Counted from the first letter of the stretch, positions 1 through 8,209 are shown. The stretch: DNA of 64,000 bases from Pseudomonas sp. PSKL.D1 (GCF_028898945.1 NZ_CP118607.1:1474001-1538000); one strand, 5' to 3'. The notes: a model not told the origin generated them from the sequence alone. Numbers and translations are program-made.

Positions 1-57
1 TGACCGTGGCCCTTGCCTCGTGGGCACCTGCGGGCGGAAACTCTGCCCTGTTCACAA

Positions 58-84
58 GGTTATCCACAATAAATGTGGATAACC
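58..84. promoter_or_regulatory. Inverted pair of perfect DnaA boxes
   Basis: TTATCCACA at 60-68 and its reverse complement TGTGGATAA at 74-82 both match the DnaA-box consensus exactly. With two extra flanking bases on each side they form 11-bp perfect arms around a 5-nt AT-only spacer. The pair ends 20 bp before the start codon of the DUF1232 gene and could be a DnaA-responsive operator or a titration site. The sequence shows the boxes; function is inferred. Confidence 0.7.
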
Positions 85-104
85 CTTTCGTTATTGGAGG
101 CACC

Positions 105-545
105 ATGAGCGCACCCTGGAACTTCGCCCGCTTCCTGCCCCTTGCCGAGCGCCTGCTCAGCCGCGGCCGGCTGCCGGCGTTGCTGTTTGCCGTGGCGCGC
201 AAAGGCCCGCGTATTGGCCAATTGCGTGAGGACATCAAGCTTTTGCAGTCGCTGTGCCTGGCATGGTGGCGCGGCGAGTACCGGGCAGTCAGCCCCAAGG
301 CTTTGGTCACCGTGGTGGCAGGCTTGCTGTACTTCGTCAGCCCCATCGATGCCATTCCTGACTGGTTGCTGGGAGTTGGATTTCTCGATGACATCGCTGT
401 GTTGGGTTGGGTGCTGAAGACCGTGGCCGATGAGTTGGCCCGTTTCAAGGCCTGGCGCGACAGCCAGGCGCCGGAGCGTTTGCGTGTGGTCGAGCGCTTG
501 CCGGCTACGCCAGAGGCCTTGCACCTGGAGCGCGATACGCACTGA
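105..545 (+). CDS. YkvA/DUF1232 family membrane-associated protein
   Basis: This 146-residue protein carries the DUF1232 (YkvA) signature: a hydrophobic segment around residues 66-78 leads into SPIDAIPD (79-86), followed by a second hydrophobic stretch with FLDD. The family is small and membrane-associated, and its biochemical role is not established. The ATG at 105 is chosen because GGAGG lies at 96-100 with good spacing; an upstream in-frame start would run through the DnaA-box palindrome. No operon partner is visible. The closeness of the two DnaA boxes is the notable feature. Confidence 0.8.
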   Translation: MSAPWNFARFLPLAERLLSRGRLPALLFAVARKGPRIGQLREDIKLLQSLCLAWWRGEYRAVSPKALVTVVAGLLYFVSPIDAIPDWLLGVGFLDDIAVLGWVLKTVADELARFKAWRDSQAPERLRVVERLPATPEALHLERDTH

Positions 546-582
546 AAAAGAGCAAGTCCCCACAGACTCCCGGGCTTGGTAA

Positions 583-628
583 TATAATTGGCATAAGCAT
601 TATGCCTACGGATTACATGCCGTAATCC
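583..628 (+). promoter_or_regulatory. Promoter with two dyad operators for the XRE gene
   Basis: A perfect -10 hexamer TATAAT lies at 583-588, without a good -35. It is followed by two inverted repeats: GGCATAA/TTATGCC around GCA (590-606) and GGATTAC/GTAATCC around ATGCC (610-628). Both would lie over the transcription start and leader of the regulator gene that begins at 646. This is the usual arrangement for an autorepressor; binding by the encoded XRE protein is inferred. Confidence 0.5.
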
Positions 629-645
629 TACGTTAGGGGGTTGTT

Positions 646-981
646 ATGGGTATTCAGGTCATCAGCCGGGACGGTCAACCCGAGTACGCCGTGGTTCCCT
701 GGGAGCAGTATCAGGCACTGCTCAAGGCCGCGGGCCAGGCACCTGCCGAGGTTGCCGTCGAAGAAACCGTGCAGGCTCCGAGTGCCAGCCTGCCAGCCTT
801 TACTGAAGTGGCACAGCTGCGCCAGGCCAAGGGTATTGCCCCGGAGGCGCTGGCGCGTAACGTGGGCGTGAGCCCGGCCTACCTCAGCATGATCGAGTCG
901 GGTGAGCGTGAGCCGAACGATGCGATTCGTCGAGCGTTGGCGTGGCACCTGGGCGTGGCAGGCTGGAGCGAGCCATCATGA
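646..981 (+). CDS. XRE-family HTH regulator with antitoxin-like N-terminus
   Basis: This 111-residue protein has two parts. Residues 1-30 (starting MGIQVISRDGQPEYAVV) look like the short beta-strand/helix N-terminus of Phd/YefM-type antitoxins. Residues about 56-104 form a Cro/C1-type helix-turn-helix with the typical SPAYLSMIESGEREP core. It probably represses its own operon through the two dyads just upstream. Its stop codon overlaps the ATG of the next gene (ATGA), so the two are translationally coupled. An antitoxin or partner-binding role is an inference from architecture only. Confidence 0.75.
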   Translation: MGIQVISRDGQPEYAVVPWEQYQALLKAAGQAPAEVAVEETVQAPSASLPAFTEVAQLRQAKGIAPEALARNVGVSPAYLSMIESGEREPNDAIRRALAWHLGVAGWSEPS

Positions 982-1352
982 GCCAGGTCCAGGTCAGGAT
1001 CAGCCGACAGCATTGGCAAAACCTGCTGGACGAACTTGACCTGGCCCGACGACAACGCCACCTGCTTACCTACCGCGCGTTGATCGAGCGTTTGCAGCTG
1101 CCCAGCCCGGCCATGCAGACGCTGACGGCTGCACTGGAGTATCTCGCCGTGCTTGATGCCCGTGCCGAGCAGCCGTTGCGCAGTTCGCTGGTGATCAGCC
1201 AAGGGGCCAGCCGCTTGCCGCGCACCGGCTTTTTTGAATGCGTGGAGCGCCTGGGGCGTTTTGCCGGGCCGGTGGATGGGATGGAGGCGGCGTCGTGGCA
1301 TGCTTCCGAGGTGGTGCGGGTGTTTGAGTATGCCTATCCCGAGACGGCTTGA
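978..1352 (+). CDS. Hypothetical protein coupled to the XRE regulator
   Basis: The 124-residue product starts at an ATG that overlaps the stop of the XRE gene by four bases, so it belongs to the same operon. I do not recognise a family. The sequence is predicted helical and soluble, with many Arg, Leu and Gln in the first 60 residues and no signal peptide or membrane segment. The coupled gene order (small DNA-binding protein first, protein of about 120 residues second) resembles toxin-antitoxin or regulator-effector pairs, but no toxin motif is visible. Confidence 0.65.
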   Translation: MSQVQVRISRQHWQNLLDELDLARRQRHLLTYRALIERLQLPSPAMQTLTAALEYLAVLDARAEQPLRSSLVISQGASRLPRTGFFECVERLGRFAGPVDGMEAASWHASEVVRVFEYAYPETA

Positions 1353-1354
1353 TG

Positions 1355-1449
1355 TATTGCCTGTGTTGGCCTCATCGCGGATGAATCTGCTCCTACACGG
1401 CTCCCTGTAGGAGCGGATTTATCCGCGATGAGGCCACTACAGGCAATGC
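1355..1449. repeat. REP pair (GCGGATAAATCCGC type)
   Basis: Two inverted REP copies with the CTCCTACA / TGTAGGAG core face each other. The similarity extends outward on both sides, making a long imperfect palindrome from 1355 to 1449. The left copy is diverged (GCGGATGAATCTGC). The last codons of the EAL gene on the minus strand are encoded by the right copy. Confidence 0.85.
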
Positions 1450-2358
1450 ATTCCTGTGAACCAGCCCACAAGGCTTGCCATCGCTGCCCAGTACCTCCAG
1501 CGACTCCAAATGCCCGTGCCGCCCAAACAACTCGATGATCTGCCCGATCGTTGCGTTCAACCCCACCGTGGGTTGCTCGGTCAATGTCACAGGCATCAGA
1601 TGCGCCAACACCTGCTGCCCCTCCCGAACCCCCAGCTCCTGCGGCCGCCCCAGCAAATACCCCTGCACCAGGTCCACCCCCATCTCCCTCAACACCTCCA
1701 ACTCCTCGGCCAGCTCGATCCCCTCGGCAATCACCTGCGCCCGTGACGCTCGGGCAATCTGCAGGATCGACCCCACGAACTCGCGCTTGAGTGGGTCCTG
1801 GTGGATGCCATCAATGAAATGCCGGTCGATCTTCACGTACTCCGGGCGCAGCTCCGACCACAAACGCAGGCTTGAATACCCCGCACCCAAGTCATCCAGG
1901 GCAATGGAAAACCCCATGTCGCGGTAATGGTGCAGCGCGTTGGAAAGCAGCTGAAAATCATCGGTGGGCGTCTGCTCGGTCAGCTCGATCACGACCTGGC
2001 TGGGTGCTAGGCCAACCTGCTCCAGCAGCTTCAACGTGCGCCCGGAGGGGTAGTGCGGCTCCAGCAGCGACTCCGGGGAGACGTTCAGGTACAACTTGCC
2101 GCCCAGCTGTTGCTCGCTGAAACGCCGGCAAGCGCTCTCCCGGCAAACGCTTTCCAGTTCGGTCAGGTGGCCCGCCTGACGTGCAATGGCAAACAGGTTC
2201 AGGGGCGAATGCAGCGGGCTGTTGGACGGCCCCCGGCTCAAGGCTTCGTGGCCGTGCACGCGCCCCTCGCTCAGGCACATGATCGGCTGAAACAGGCTAT
2301 GAATGCTGCGCTGAGCCAAAATGGCACTCAATGCACTGAGCTGTTCGACAACGGTCAT
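1393..2358 (-). CDS. EAL-domain cyclic-di-GMP phosphodiesterase, probably C-terminally truncated
   Basis: This 321-residue protein has a full EAL domain (about 15-250) that would cleave cyclic di-GMP. EALSR is at 38-42, the metal and catalytic residues include Asn92, Glu125, DDLGAG 155-160, Lys176 and Glu212, and QGY is at 232-234. After residue 260 comes the beginning of what looks like a CBS-type linker, which then stops: residues from about 308 on are translated from a REP. Related pseudomonad proteins are, to my knowledge, longer EAL-CBS-GGDEF proteins, so this copy seems to have lost its C-terminal part. No transmembrane segment is visible, so it should be cytoplasmic. Confidence 0.8.
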   Translation of the reverse strand: MTVVEQLSALSAILAQRSIHSLFQPIMCLSEGRVHGHEALSRGPSNSPLHSPLNLFAIARQAGHLTELESVCRESACRRFSEQQLGGKLYLNVSPESLLEPHYPSGRTLKLLEQVGLAPSQVVIELTEQTPTDDFQLLSNALHHYRDMGFSIALDDLGAGYSSLRLWSELRPEYVKIDRHFIDGIHQDPLKREFVGSILQIARASRAQVIAEGIELAEELEVLREMGVDLVQGYLLGRPQELGVREGQQVLAHLMPVTLTEQPTVGLNATIGQIIELFGRHGHLESLEVLGSDGKPCGLVHRNALPVVASSRINPLLQGAV

Positions 2359-2369
2359 GACGGCATCCT

Positions 2370-2406
2370 GAAAATGAAAGGGCCGGGCATTTGCATACCC
2401 GGCCCC
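2370..2406 (-). terminator. Intrinsic terminator after tsp
   Basis: An 8-bp GC stem (GGGCCGGG at 2380-2387 with CCCGGCCC at 2398-2405) is followed on the minus strand by a T-rich tract (CTTTCATTTTC). It lies between the protease gene and the EAL gene and would end tsp transcription. Confidence 0.65.
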
Positions 2407-2470
2407 GCTATTTCACGACAGCGCGATGACTGTTTGATGACAGGTCACATTAATCTGCCATCACTCGTCG

Positions 2471-4552
2471 TTACTGCTTGGCCACCTTGGTGCTGGCGCT
2501 CAGGTAGTCGATCAGGATGCGACCGGTTTCCGAGAGGTAGGCGTCGTCTTCCGGCTTGGTGTTTTCGTCCTCGGCCGGCAGCGCGTCTTCGTCTTCCTTC
2601 TTCAGCTCCTTGAGCGGCTCTTCACCTTTGGCCTTGCGGCGGATGTTCTCCAGCGCCAGTTGCTTGGCCTCGATGTCATCGTGGCGGGCGCGGCGGTCCT
2701 GTTCGTTGAGGCTGACGGTTTTCTCGTTCATCAGCTTCTGGGTCAGGGCCAGGCGGTCACGGATGTAGGTGAACTCTGCATCCTTGTCGCTGCGCGCCTC
2801 ATGCTGTGCCTTGAGCTGGGCCAGGTACGGCTTGAACGGGTCGGCCGCCGGCTTGACCACCGGGCGGATGGTGTCCCATGGCATGGCTTCGGGCAGGGCA
2901 CTTTCGCCGATTTCCTTGGTGTCGATGATCGACGGGTAATCGATGTCCGGCAGCACGCCCTGATGCTGGGTACTCTGCCCGGAAACCCGGTAGAACTTGG
3001 CCAGGGTCAGTTTCAGCTCGCCGTGGTTGAGCGGCTGAATGGTCTGCACGGTGCCTTTGCCGAAGGTCTGGCCGCCGATGATCAACGCACGGTGGTAGTC
3101 CTGCATGGCGCCGGCGAAAATCTCCGAGGCCGAGGCCGAAAGGCGGTTTACCAGCAGCGCCAGCGGGCCTTTGTAGAAGGCGCCGGGGTTTTCGTCTTCC
3201 AGCACGTCCACACGGCCGTCGCTGTTGCGTACCAGCACGGTCGGGCCTTTTTCGATGAACAGGCTGGTCAGCTCGGTGGCTTCCTGCAGCGAGCCACCGC
3301 CGTTGTTGCGCAGGTCGATGACCACGCCGTCGACCTTTTCCTTCTGCAGCTCGGTGAGCAGTTTTTTCACGTCGCGCGTGGTGCTCTTGTACTCGGGGTC
3401 ACCGGCACGGTAAGCCTTGAAGTCCAGGTAGAAGGCCGGGATTTCGATGATGCCCAGTTTGTAGTCACGCCCGTCCTGCTTGAGCTTGAGCACCGACTTC
3501 TTGGCTGCCTGCTCTTCAAGCTTCACCGCTTCGCGGGTGATCGAAACGATCTTGCTGGTCTGGTCGCTTGGCGCATTGCTGGCCGGGATGATCTCCAGGC
3601 GCACCACGGAGCCTTTCGGGCCGCGGATCAGCTTGACCACTTCGTCCAGGCGCCAGCCGACCACGTCGACCATTTCCTTGTTGCCCTGGGCCACGCCGAT
3701 GATCTTGTCGGCCGGGGCCACCTGCTTGGTTTTGGCTGCAGGGCCTGCCGGCACCAGGCGCACGATCTTGACCTGGTCGTTGTCGCTTTGCAGCACCGCG
3801 CCGATGCCTTCGAGCGACAGGCTCATGTTGATGTCGAAGTTTTCGGCGTTGTCTGGCGACAGGTAGTTGGTGTGCGGGTCGTAGGACTGGGCAAAGGTGT
3901 TGATGTAGGCCTGGAAGATGTCTTCGGCACGGGTCTGGTCCAGGCGCGAAAGCTGGTTCTTGTAGCGCTTGGTCAGGGTTTCCTGAATCTGCTTGGGCTC
4001 TTTGCCGGCAATCTTCTGGCGCAACACTTCGTCTTTGACGCGCTTGCGCCACAGGTCGTCCAGTTCGGCCTGGTTCTTCATCCACGGGGCGTCCTTGCGG
4101 TCGATCAGCAAGGTTTCCTTGGTGGTGAAGTCCATCTTGTCGACGCCCTTGTTCAGCTCGGCCAGGGCAAAGTCCAGGCGCTGCTTCACGCGGTCCAGGT
4201 AGCGTTTGTAGATGGTGAAGCCAGGGTCGAGGTTGCCGCTTTTGAGGAAGTCGTCGAATTGCGTCTTCCACTTGTCGAACTCGGCAATGTCAGCCGCGGT
4301 GAAGTAGCTGCGGGCTGGGTCGAGCAGCTTGATGTAGCTGTCGTAGATGATCACCGAACGGGCGTCATCGAGCGGCGGTTTGCTGTAATGGTGGCGCTTG
4401 AGCAGCTCCACCACATTAAGGCTGGCGACGATTTCGTCGCGGTCCGGCTGCAGGCTGTCCCATTTGTTGGCGGCCGCCGCATTGCCGCCGAGCGCAAGGC
4501 TACCCAGGCCGATCATCAGGGCCAGGGCGGTGCTAGGTAGGTAATGCTTCAT
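2471..4552 (-). CDS. prc: Carboxy-terminal (tail-specific) processing protease
   Basis: This 693-residue periplasmic serine protease (Prc/Tsp, family S41) cleaves proteins from their C-terminus and in Pseudomonas also acts in envelope quality control. A signal peptide covers residues 1-27 (cleavage after AAA). A PDZ domain lies around 245-330. The catalytic dyad is Ser476 in SASASEIF and Lys499 in FGKGTVQ, followed by a charged C-terminal domain. The start at 4552 gives a normal signal peptide; an upstream in-frame ATG at 4585 would add 11 residues and cannot be excluded. The gene is divergent from the quinone oxidoreductase and has a terminator-like hairpin in its leader. Confidence 0.92.
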   Translation of the reverse strand: MKHYLPSTALALMIGLGSLALGGNAAAANKWDSLQPDRDEIVASLNVVELLKRHHYSKPPLDDARSVIIYDSYIKLLDPARSYFTAADIAEFDKWKTQFDDFLKSGNLDPGFTIYKRYLDRVKQRLDFALAELNKGVDKMDFTTKETLLIDRKDAPWMKNQAELDDLWRKRVKDEVLRQKIAGKEPKQIQETLTKRYKNQLSRLDQTRAEDIFQAYINTFAQSYDPHTNYLSPDNAENFDINMSLSLEGIGAVLQSDNDQVKIVRLVPAGPAAKTKQVAPADKIIGVAQGNKEMVDVVGWRLDEVVKLIRGPKGSVVRLEIIPASNAPSDQTSKIVSITREAVKLEEQAAKKSVLKLKQDGRDYKLGIIEIPAFYLDFKAYRAGDPEYKSTTRDVKKLLTELQKEKVDGVVIDLRNNGGGSLQEATELTSLFIEKGPTVLVRNSDGRVDVLEDENPGAFYKGPLALLVNRLSASASEIFAGAMQDYHRALIIGGQTFGKGTVQTIQPLNHGELKLTLAKFYRVSGQSTQHQGVLPDIDYPSIIDTKEIGESALPEAMPWDTIRPVVKPAADPFKPYLAQLKAQHEARSDKDAEFTYIRDRLALTQKLMNEKTVSLNEQDRRARHDDIEAKQLALENIRRKAKGEEPLKELKKEDEDALPAEDENTKPEDDAYLSETGRILIDYLSASTKVAKQ

Positions 4553-4635
4553 GCTGATTCGACGTGGAGGCAATTGATCACGCATAGTAGGCCGTCTTTT
4601 CCGTTGCCGGTTCCATGGAGCCGGACAAATACTGC

Positions 4636-4664
4636 AAAAAGCCTGGGGTAGGCATACCCCAGGC
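4636..4664 (-). terminator. Terminator-like hairpin in the tsp leader
   Basis: GCCTGGGGTA (4641-4650) and TACCCCAGGC (4655-4664) form a perfect 10-bp stem with a 4-nt loop. On the minus strand it is followed directly by TTTTT. It points into the protease gene from the divergent intergenic region, where no upstream minus-strand gene exists, so it could be an attenuator if tsp transcription starts further upstream. Confidence 0.5.
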
Positions 4665-4694
4665 CCAGTCATGTGATTCAACTATGGAGGCACT

Positions 4695-5657
4695 GTGAAG
4701 GCATTGCAAGGCGTTGACGGACATGTGGCCTGGATCGAGGCCGAACGCCCGGCCTGTGACGCGGGGCAGGTACGCATTCGGGTGGCTGCCGCGGGGCTGA
4801 ACCGCGCCGACCTGCTGCAAATGAAGGGGTTGTACCCGCCGCCGCCGGGGGCCAGCCCTTACATGGGCCTGGAGTGCGCCGGGGTGATCGAAGAAGTGGG
4901 TGCAGGGGCCGACTGGCGGGTGGGCGACCGTGTGTGCGCGCTGCTGGCCAGCGGTGCCATTGCGGAAGAAGTGGTGGTTGATGCCCGCCATGTCCTGCCC
5001 GTGCCCGAAGGCCTGAGCCTGCATGAAGCGGCGGCGCTTCCAGAGGTGTATGCCACCGCTTGGCTGAACATCTTCCAGCTCGGTGCAGTAAAGGCCGGGG
5101 AGAAGGTCTTGGTGCACGCGGGTGCCAGTGGCGTGGGCTCGGCGGCGATTCAGCTGTGCAAGGCGTTTGGCAACCCGGTGTATGTGAGCGTGGGGTCGCA
5201 GGAGCGCCTGAGCTATTGCGAAGCTTTGGGGGCTGCTGGGGGGGTGGTGCGCAACGAGAACCTCGATGCGCTGGAGGGCTTCGGGCCTTTCGATGTGATT
5301 CTCGACCCGGTCGGGGCCGGTTACGGGGAACTCAACCTCAAGCTGCTGGCGCGTGATGGGCGCTGGGTGATCATCGGCTTGATGGGTGGGCGCAAGTTCG
5401 AAGTGGACCTGGCACAGGTGCTGGGCAAGCGTCTGGAAATTACCGGCTCAACCCTGCGCAACCGTGACGACGGCTTTAAGGCCGAATTGCTGCGTGAACT
5501 GCAACAGCAGGTATGGCCGCTGTTTGCCGAGGGGCGGTTGTCGCCGCAGTTGGTCGATACCTACCCGGTTGAGTTTGCCCAGGCGGCGTATGCCGAGCTT
5601 GAGAGCAATCAGGTGTCGGGGAAGTTGGTGATGGTGATTGATCCGAGTTTGACTTAA
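4695..5657 (+). CDS. NAD(P)H quinone oxidoreductase, zinc-type alcohol dehydrogenase superfamily (PIG3-like)
   Basis: The 320-residue protein is a medium-chain dehydrogenase/reductase of the quinone oxidoreductase (PIG3) group. It has an N-terminal GroES-like domain (GLNRADLLQ, about 35-43) and a Rossmann domain with HAGASGVGSAA around 140-150 for NADPH. The zinc-binding cysteines of true alcohol dehydrogenases are missing, as expected for this branch. Translation starts at GTG 4695 with GGAGG at 4686-4690. The natural substrate cannot be deduced. It is a single gene, divergent from tsp and closed by a REP pair. Confidence 0.85.
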   Translation: MKALQGVDGHVAWIEAERPACDAGQVRIRVAAAGLNRADLLQMKGLYPPPPGASPYMGLECAGVIEEVGAGADWRVGDRVCALLASGAIAEEVVVDARHVLPVPEGLSLHEAAALPEVYATAWLNIFQLGAVKAGEKVLVHAGASGVGSAAIQLCKAFGNPVYVSVGSQERLSYCEALGAAGGVVRNENLDALEGFGPFDVILDPVGAGYGELNLKLLARDGRWVIIGLMGGRKFEVDLAQVLGKRLEITGSTLRNRDDGFKAELLRELQQQVWPLFAEGRLSPQLVDTYPVEFAQAAYAELESNQVSGKLVMVIDPSLT

Positions 5658-5663
5658 GAAGAT

Positions 5664-5758
5664 CAGGCCATATCGCGGCGGTCCGACGTCTCGGTGAATC
5701 CGCTCCTACAAGACGGATGCCGATCCTGTAGGAGCGGATTTATCCGCGATGAGGCCGG
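5664..5758. repeat. REP pair, left copy interrupted
   Basis: The right copy (about 5726-5758) is intact and of the GCGGATAAATCCGC type. The left copy is split: its outer part (ATCGCGG) is separated from the inner AATCCGCTCCTACA by about 20 unrelated bases. Confidence 0.75.
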
Positions 5759-5765
5759 CACTGTT

Positions 5766-6419
5766 TCAGCTCCAGCTCAAGACCGGCCAGCCATGCTTCT
5801 CGGCATGTTCACGCAACACCGGGTCCGGGTTCACCGCCTTCGGATAATCCACCTTCTGCAACAACGGCAGATCATTGCGCGAGTCCGAATAGAAACTCGC
5901 CCCCTCCAGGTTCTCCTGCTCCTGGTCCAGCCACTCCAGCAACCGGGTGATCTTGCCTTCACGGTAAGTCAGCACCCCATGGGTCTTGCCGGTAAATACC
6001 CCGTGTTCCGCTTCCAGGTCGATGGCCAGATACTCGTCCACCCCCAGCCGCGCCGCAATCGGCCCTACCAGGTGCGAGCCCGAGGCCGAAATGATCAGGA
6101 TGCGGTCCCCGTCATGGCGGTGCTGGGCAATGCAGCGGCAGGCATCGCCGTAAATGATCGGCTCGATCACATCCTCCACCCATGGCTCGATCAGGTGCTC
6201 GACTTCTTCCAGCGTACGCCCGGCAATCGGCTCCAGGCTGAAGGCCATGTAGTCCTCCATCCGCAGGTGGCCCCTGCCATAGGCGTCCATCAGCTCGCGG
6301 TCGCGGCGCAAGAAGCTTTCGCCGTCAACCCAGCCCAGCTTCACCATCTGCTCGCTCCACAGCGACGCGCAATCGCCGTGGATCAGGGTTTCGTCGAGGT
6401 CGAAAATTGCCAGTGCCAT
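5766..6419 (-). CDS. HAD-superfamily (IB) phosphatase
   Basis: This 217-residue cytoplasmic phosphatase begins with the HAD motif I DLDETL (residues 6-11; nucleophile Asp6, acid/base Asp8). Motif II is ISASG and motif IV is SDSRND. The helical cap between motifs I and II places it in subfamily IB (SerB-like). The ATG at 6419 is chosen for its AAGGAG ribosome site and because HAD proteins start just before motif I. It lies 13 bases after the ABC transporter ATPase on the same strand, so it probably dephosphorylates a compound imported by that transporter. The substrate is unknown. Confidence 0.85.
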   Translation of the reverse strand: MALAIFDLDETLIHGDCASLWSEQMVKLGWVDGESFLRRDRELMDAYGRGHLRMEDYMAFSLEPIAGRTLEEVEHLIEPWVEDVIEPIIYGDACRCIAQHRHDGDRILIISASGSHLVGPIAARLGVDEYLAIDLEAEHGVFTGKTHGVLTYREGKITRLLEWLDQEQENLEGASFYSDSRNDLPLLQKVDYPKAVNPDPVLREHAEKHGWPVLSWS

Positions 6420-6432
6420 GCGTTGAATCTCC

Positions 6433-7422
6433 TTAAGCCACTTCCCGTAGCGCCGTGGGGTCGATCGACAAGGATACACGCTTGCCGTCGGCGTGAAGGT
6501 CGGCCGGCGAACGGTTGAGCACATCCACCACCAGCTCCACCTCGCGCACCTGCACCCGGTAGCGGATGACGTTGCCGAGCAGGCTGTGGCTGCGCACTTC
6601 GGCGTCCAGCTCGCCATTCAGGCCCAGGGTGATCGACTCGGGGCGGATCGCCAGGCGGCTGGCCACCGGGCGCTGCAACAGGCGGCTGGCGCTGTCGGCG
6701 TCGAGCAGGTTGTAGTTGCCGATAAAGCCTGCGGCAAACAGGTCGACGGGCGCGGTGTAGAGGGTTTCGGCGTCGCCGCTCTGGACGATGCGGCCCTGGT
6801 TCATCAGGAAGATGCGGTCAGACATGGTCAGCGCCTCTTCCTGATCGTGGGTAACGAAGATGGTGGTCAGCCCCAGCTCACGCTGGATCGCGCGGATTTG
6901 TTCGCGCAGGTGCTTGCGAATGCGCGCATCCAGCGCCGACAGCGGCTCGTCGAGCAGCAACAGGCGAGGGCGGGTGACCAGCGAGCGGGCCAGCGCCACG
7001 CGCTGGCATTGGCCACCGGACAGCTGGTGCGGGTAGCGCCCGGCAAAACTGCCCAGTTCCACCAGCTCCAGCGCTTCGCGCACTCGCGCCTGGCTTTCGT
7101 CGGCTTTGACCTTCTGCATGCGCAAGCCGAACGCCACGTTCTGCTCCACGGTCATGTTGGGGAACAGCGCGTAACTCTGAAACACCATGCCGATGCCGCG
7201 CTTTTGCGGGCTCAGCGGCACGATGTCCTGGCCATCGAGCATAATCTGCCCGCCGTCCACCGGGGTCAGCCCGGCGATGCAGCGTAGCAGGGTGGACTTG
7301 CCGCAACCGGAAGGGCCCAGCAGGGTGACGAATTCGCCGCGTTGGATCTGGCAGTCGATGTTTTCGAACACCGTGGTGCCGGCGTAGCGTTTGTGCAGTT
7401 TCTGTACGCTGACGAAGCTCAT
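6433..7422 (-). CDS. ABC importer ATP-binding protein (PotA/PhnT type)
   Basis: The 329-residue ATPase carries Walker A GPSGCGKST (36-44), the LSGGQ signature, Walker B LLLLDEP with the D-loop SALD, the switch His in FVTHDQEEA, and a C-terminal TOBE-like region. It powers the importer made of the two downstream-coded permeases and the binding protein at 9998-11056. Its start is two bases from the stop of the permease gene, so the operon is translated as a unit. The class imports spermidine, iron or 2-aminoethylphosphonate; the neighbouring hydrolases favour a phosphorus compound. Confidence 0.88.
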   Translation of the reverse strand: MSFVSVQKLHKRYAGTTVFENIDCQIQRGEFVTLLGPSGCGKSTLLRCIAGLTPVDGGQIMLDGQDIVPLSPQKRGIGMVFQSYALFPNMTVEQNVAFGLRMQKVKADESQARVREALELVELGSFAGRYPHQLSGGQCQRVALARSLVTRPRLLLLDEPLSALDARIRKHLREQIRAIQRELGLTTIFVTHDQEEALTMSDRIFLMNQGRIVQSGDAETLYTAPVDLFAAGFIGNYNLLDADSASRLLQRPVASRLAIRPESITLGLNGELDAEVRSHSLLGNVIRYRVQVREVELVVDVLNRSPADLHADGKRVSLSIDPTALREVA

Positions 7423-7423
7423 G

Positions 7424-8209
7424 TCAGGTTTTGTCCTTGTTCAAACGGTTGGCGACCCAGGTCAGCACCAGCACGAAGGCGAAGTACGAAATCACCAGCG
7501 CGCTGTTGAAGTGGCCACTGCTGTTGCGCATGTTGTTCAGGTACACCTGCAGGGTTTCGTAACGGGTGCCCACCAGCAGGTTGGCGAACACGAACTCGCC
7601 GAACAGGAACGAAAACGACAACAGCAACGCCACCATCAGGCCTTTGCGCAGGTTGGGCAGCACCACCAGCAAGGCGGCCTGCCAGGTACTGGCGCCCAGC
7701 AACTGGGCGGCGTCCATCAGGTCGCGCAGGTTGATGGCTTGCAGGTTGTTGGTGATGGCCCGGTACATGAACGGCAGGGCGACGGTGAAGTAGCAGCCGA
7801 TGAGGATCCACGGCGTGCCGACCATGGCCATCGGCCCGCTGCCGTACAGCTGCAGCAAGCCCACCGACGACACCACTGGCGGCACCGCAAAAGGCAGCAG
7901 GATGAGGATGTTCATCAGCGCGTCGAGCTTGGGGAAGTGGTAGTGCACCACGAACAGCAACGGCAGGATGAGCACCACCGACAGCACCAGCGCACCCACG
8001 CACACCAGCAGCGATTGGCCGAAGGCGGCCAGAAAACGCGGCTCGCTCCACAGTGCCACGTACCATTTCAGGGTCAGGCCGCTGGGCAGCAGGCTGGCCG
8101 ACCAGCTGGTGGCCAGCGAGTAGAGCAGGGTGCCGGCCAGTGGCAGCAGCAGGATCAGGAACAGCAGGTACACCACCACGCGGTGGTACAGGCTGGATTC
8201 AGCTCGCAT
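7424..8209 (-). CDS. ABC importer inner-membrane permease (second)
   Basis: This 261-residue protein has about six hydrophobic segments and the BPD_transp_1 fold. The coupling loop that meets the ATPase is around residues 167-185 (DLMDAAQLLGAS). It forms the translocation pore together with the permease encoded just upstream. An AAGGAG site precedes the ATG at 8209, and the gene overlaps the previous permease by 11 bases. Confidence 0.87.
   Translation of the reverse strand: MRAESSLYHRVVVYLLFLILLLPLAGTLLYSLATSWSASLLPSGLTLKWYVALWSEPRFLAAFGQSLLVCVGALVLSVVLILPLLFVVHYHFPKLDALMNILILLPFAVPPVVSSVGLLQLYGSGPMAMVGTPWILIGCYFTVALPFMYRAITNNLQAINLRDLMDAAQLLGASTWQAALLVVLPNLRKGLMVALLLSFSFLFGEFVFANLLVGTRYETLQVYLNNMRNSSGHFNSALVISYFAFVLVLTWVANRLNKDKT

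Noticed and set aside
2660..4540. Long open frame opposite the tsp gene (626 codons)
   Set aside because: It mirrors the codon pattern of the real gene, has no ribosome site or family motif, and such antisense frames are common in GC-rich genomes.
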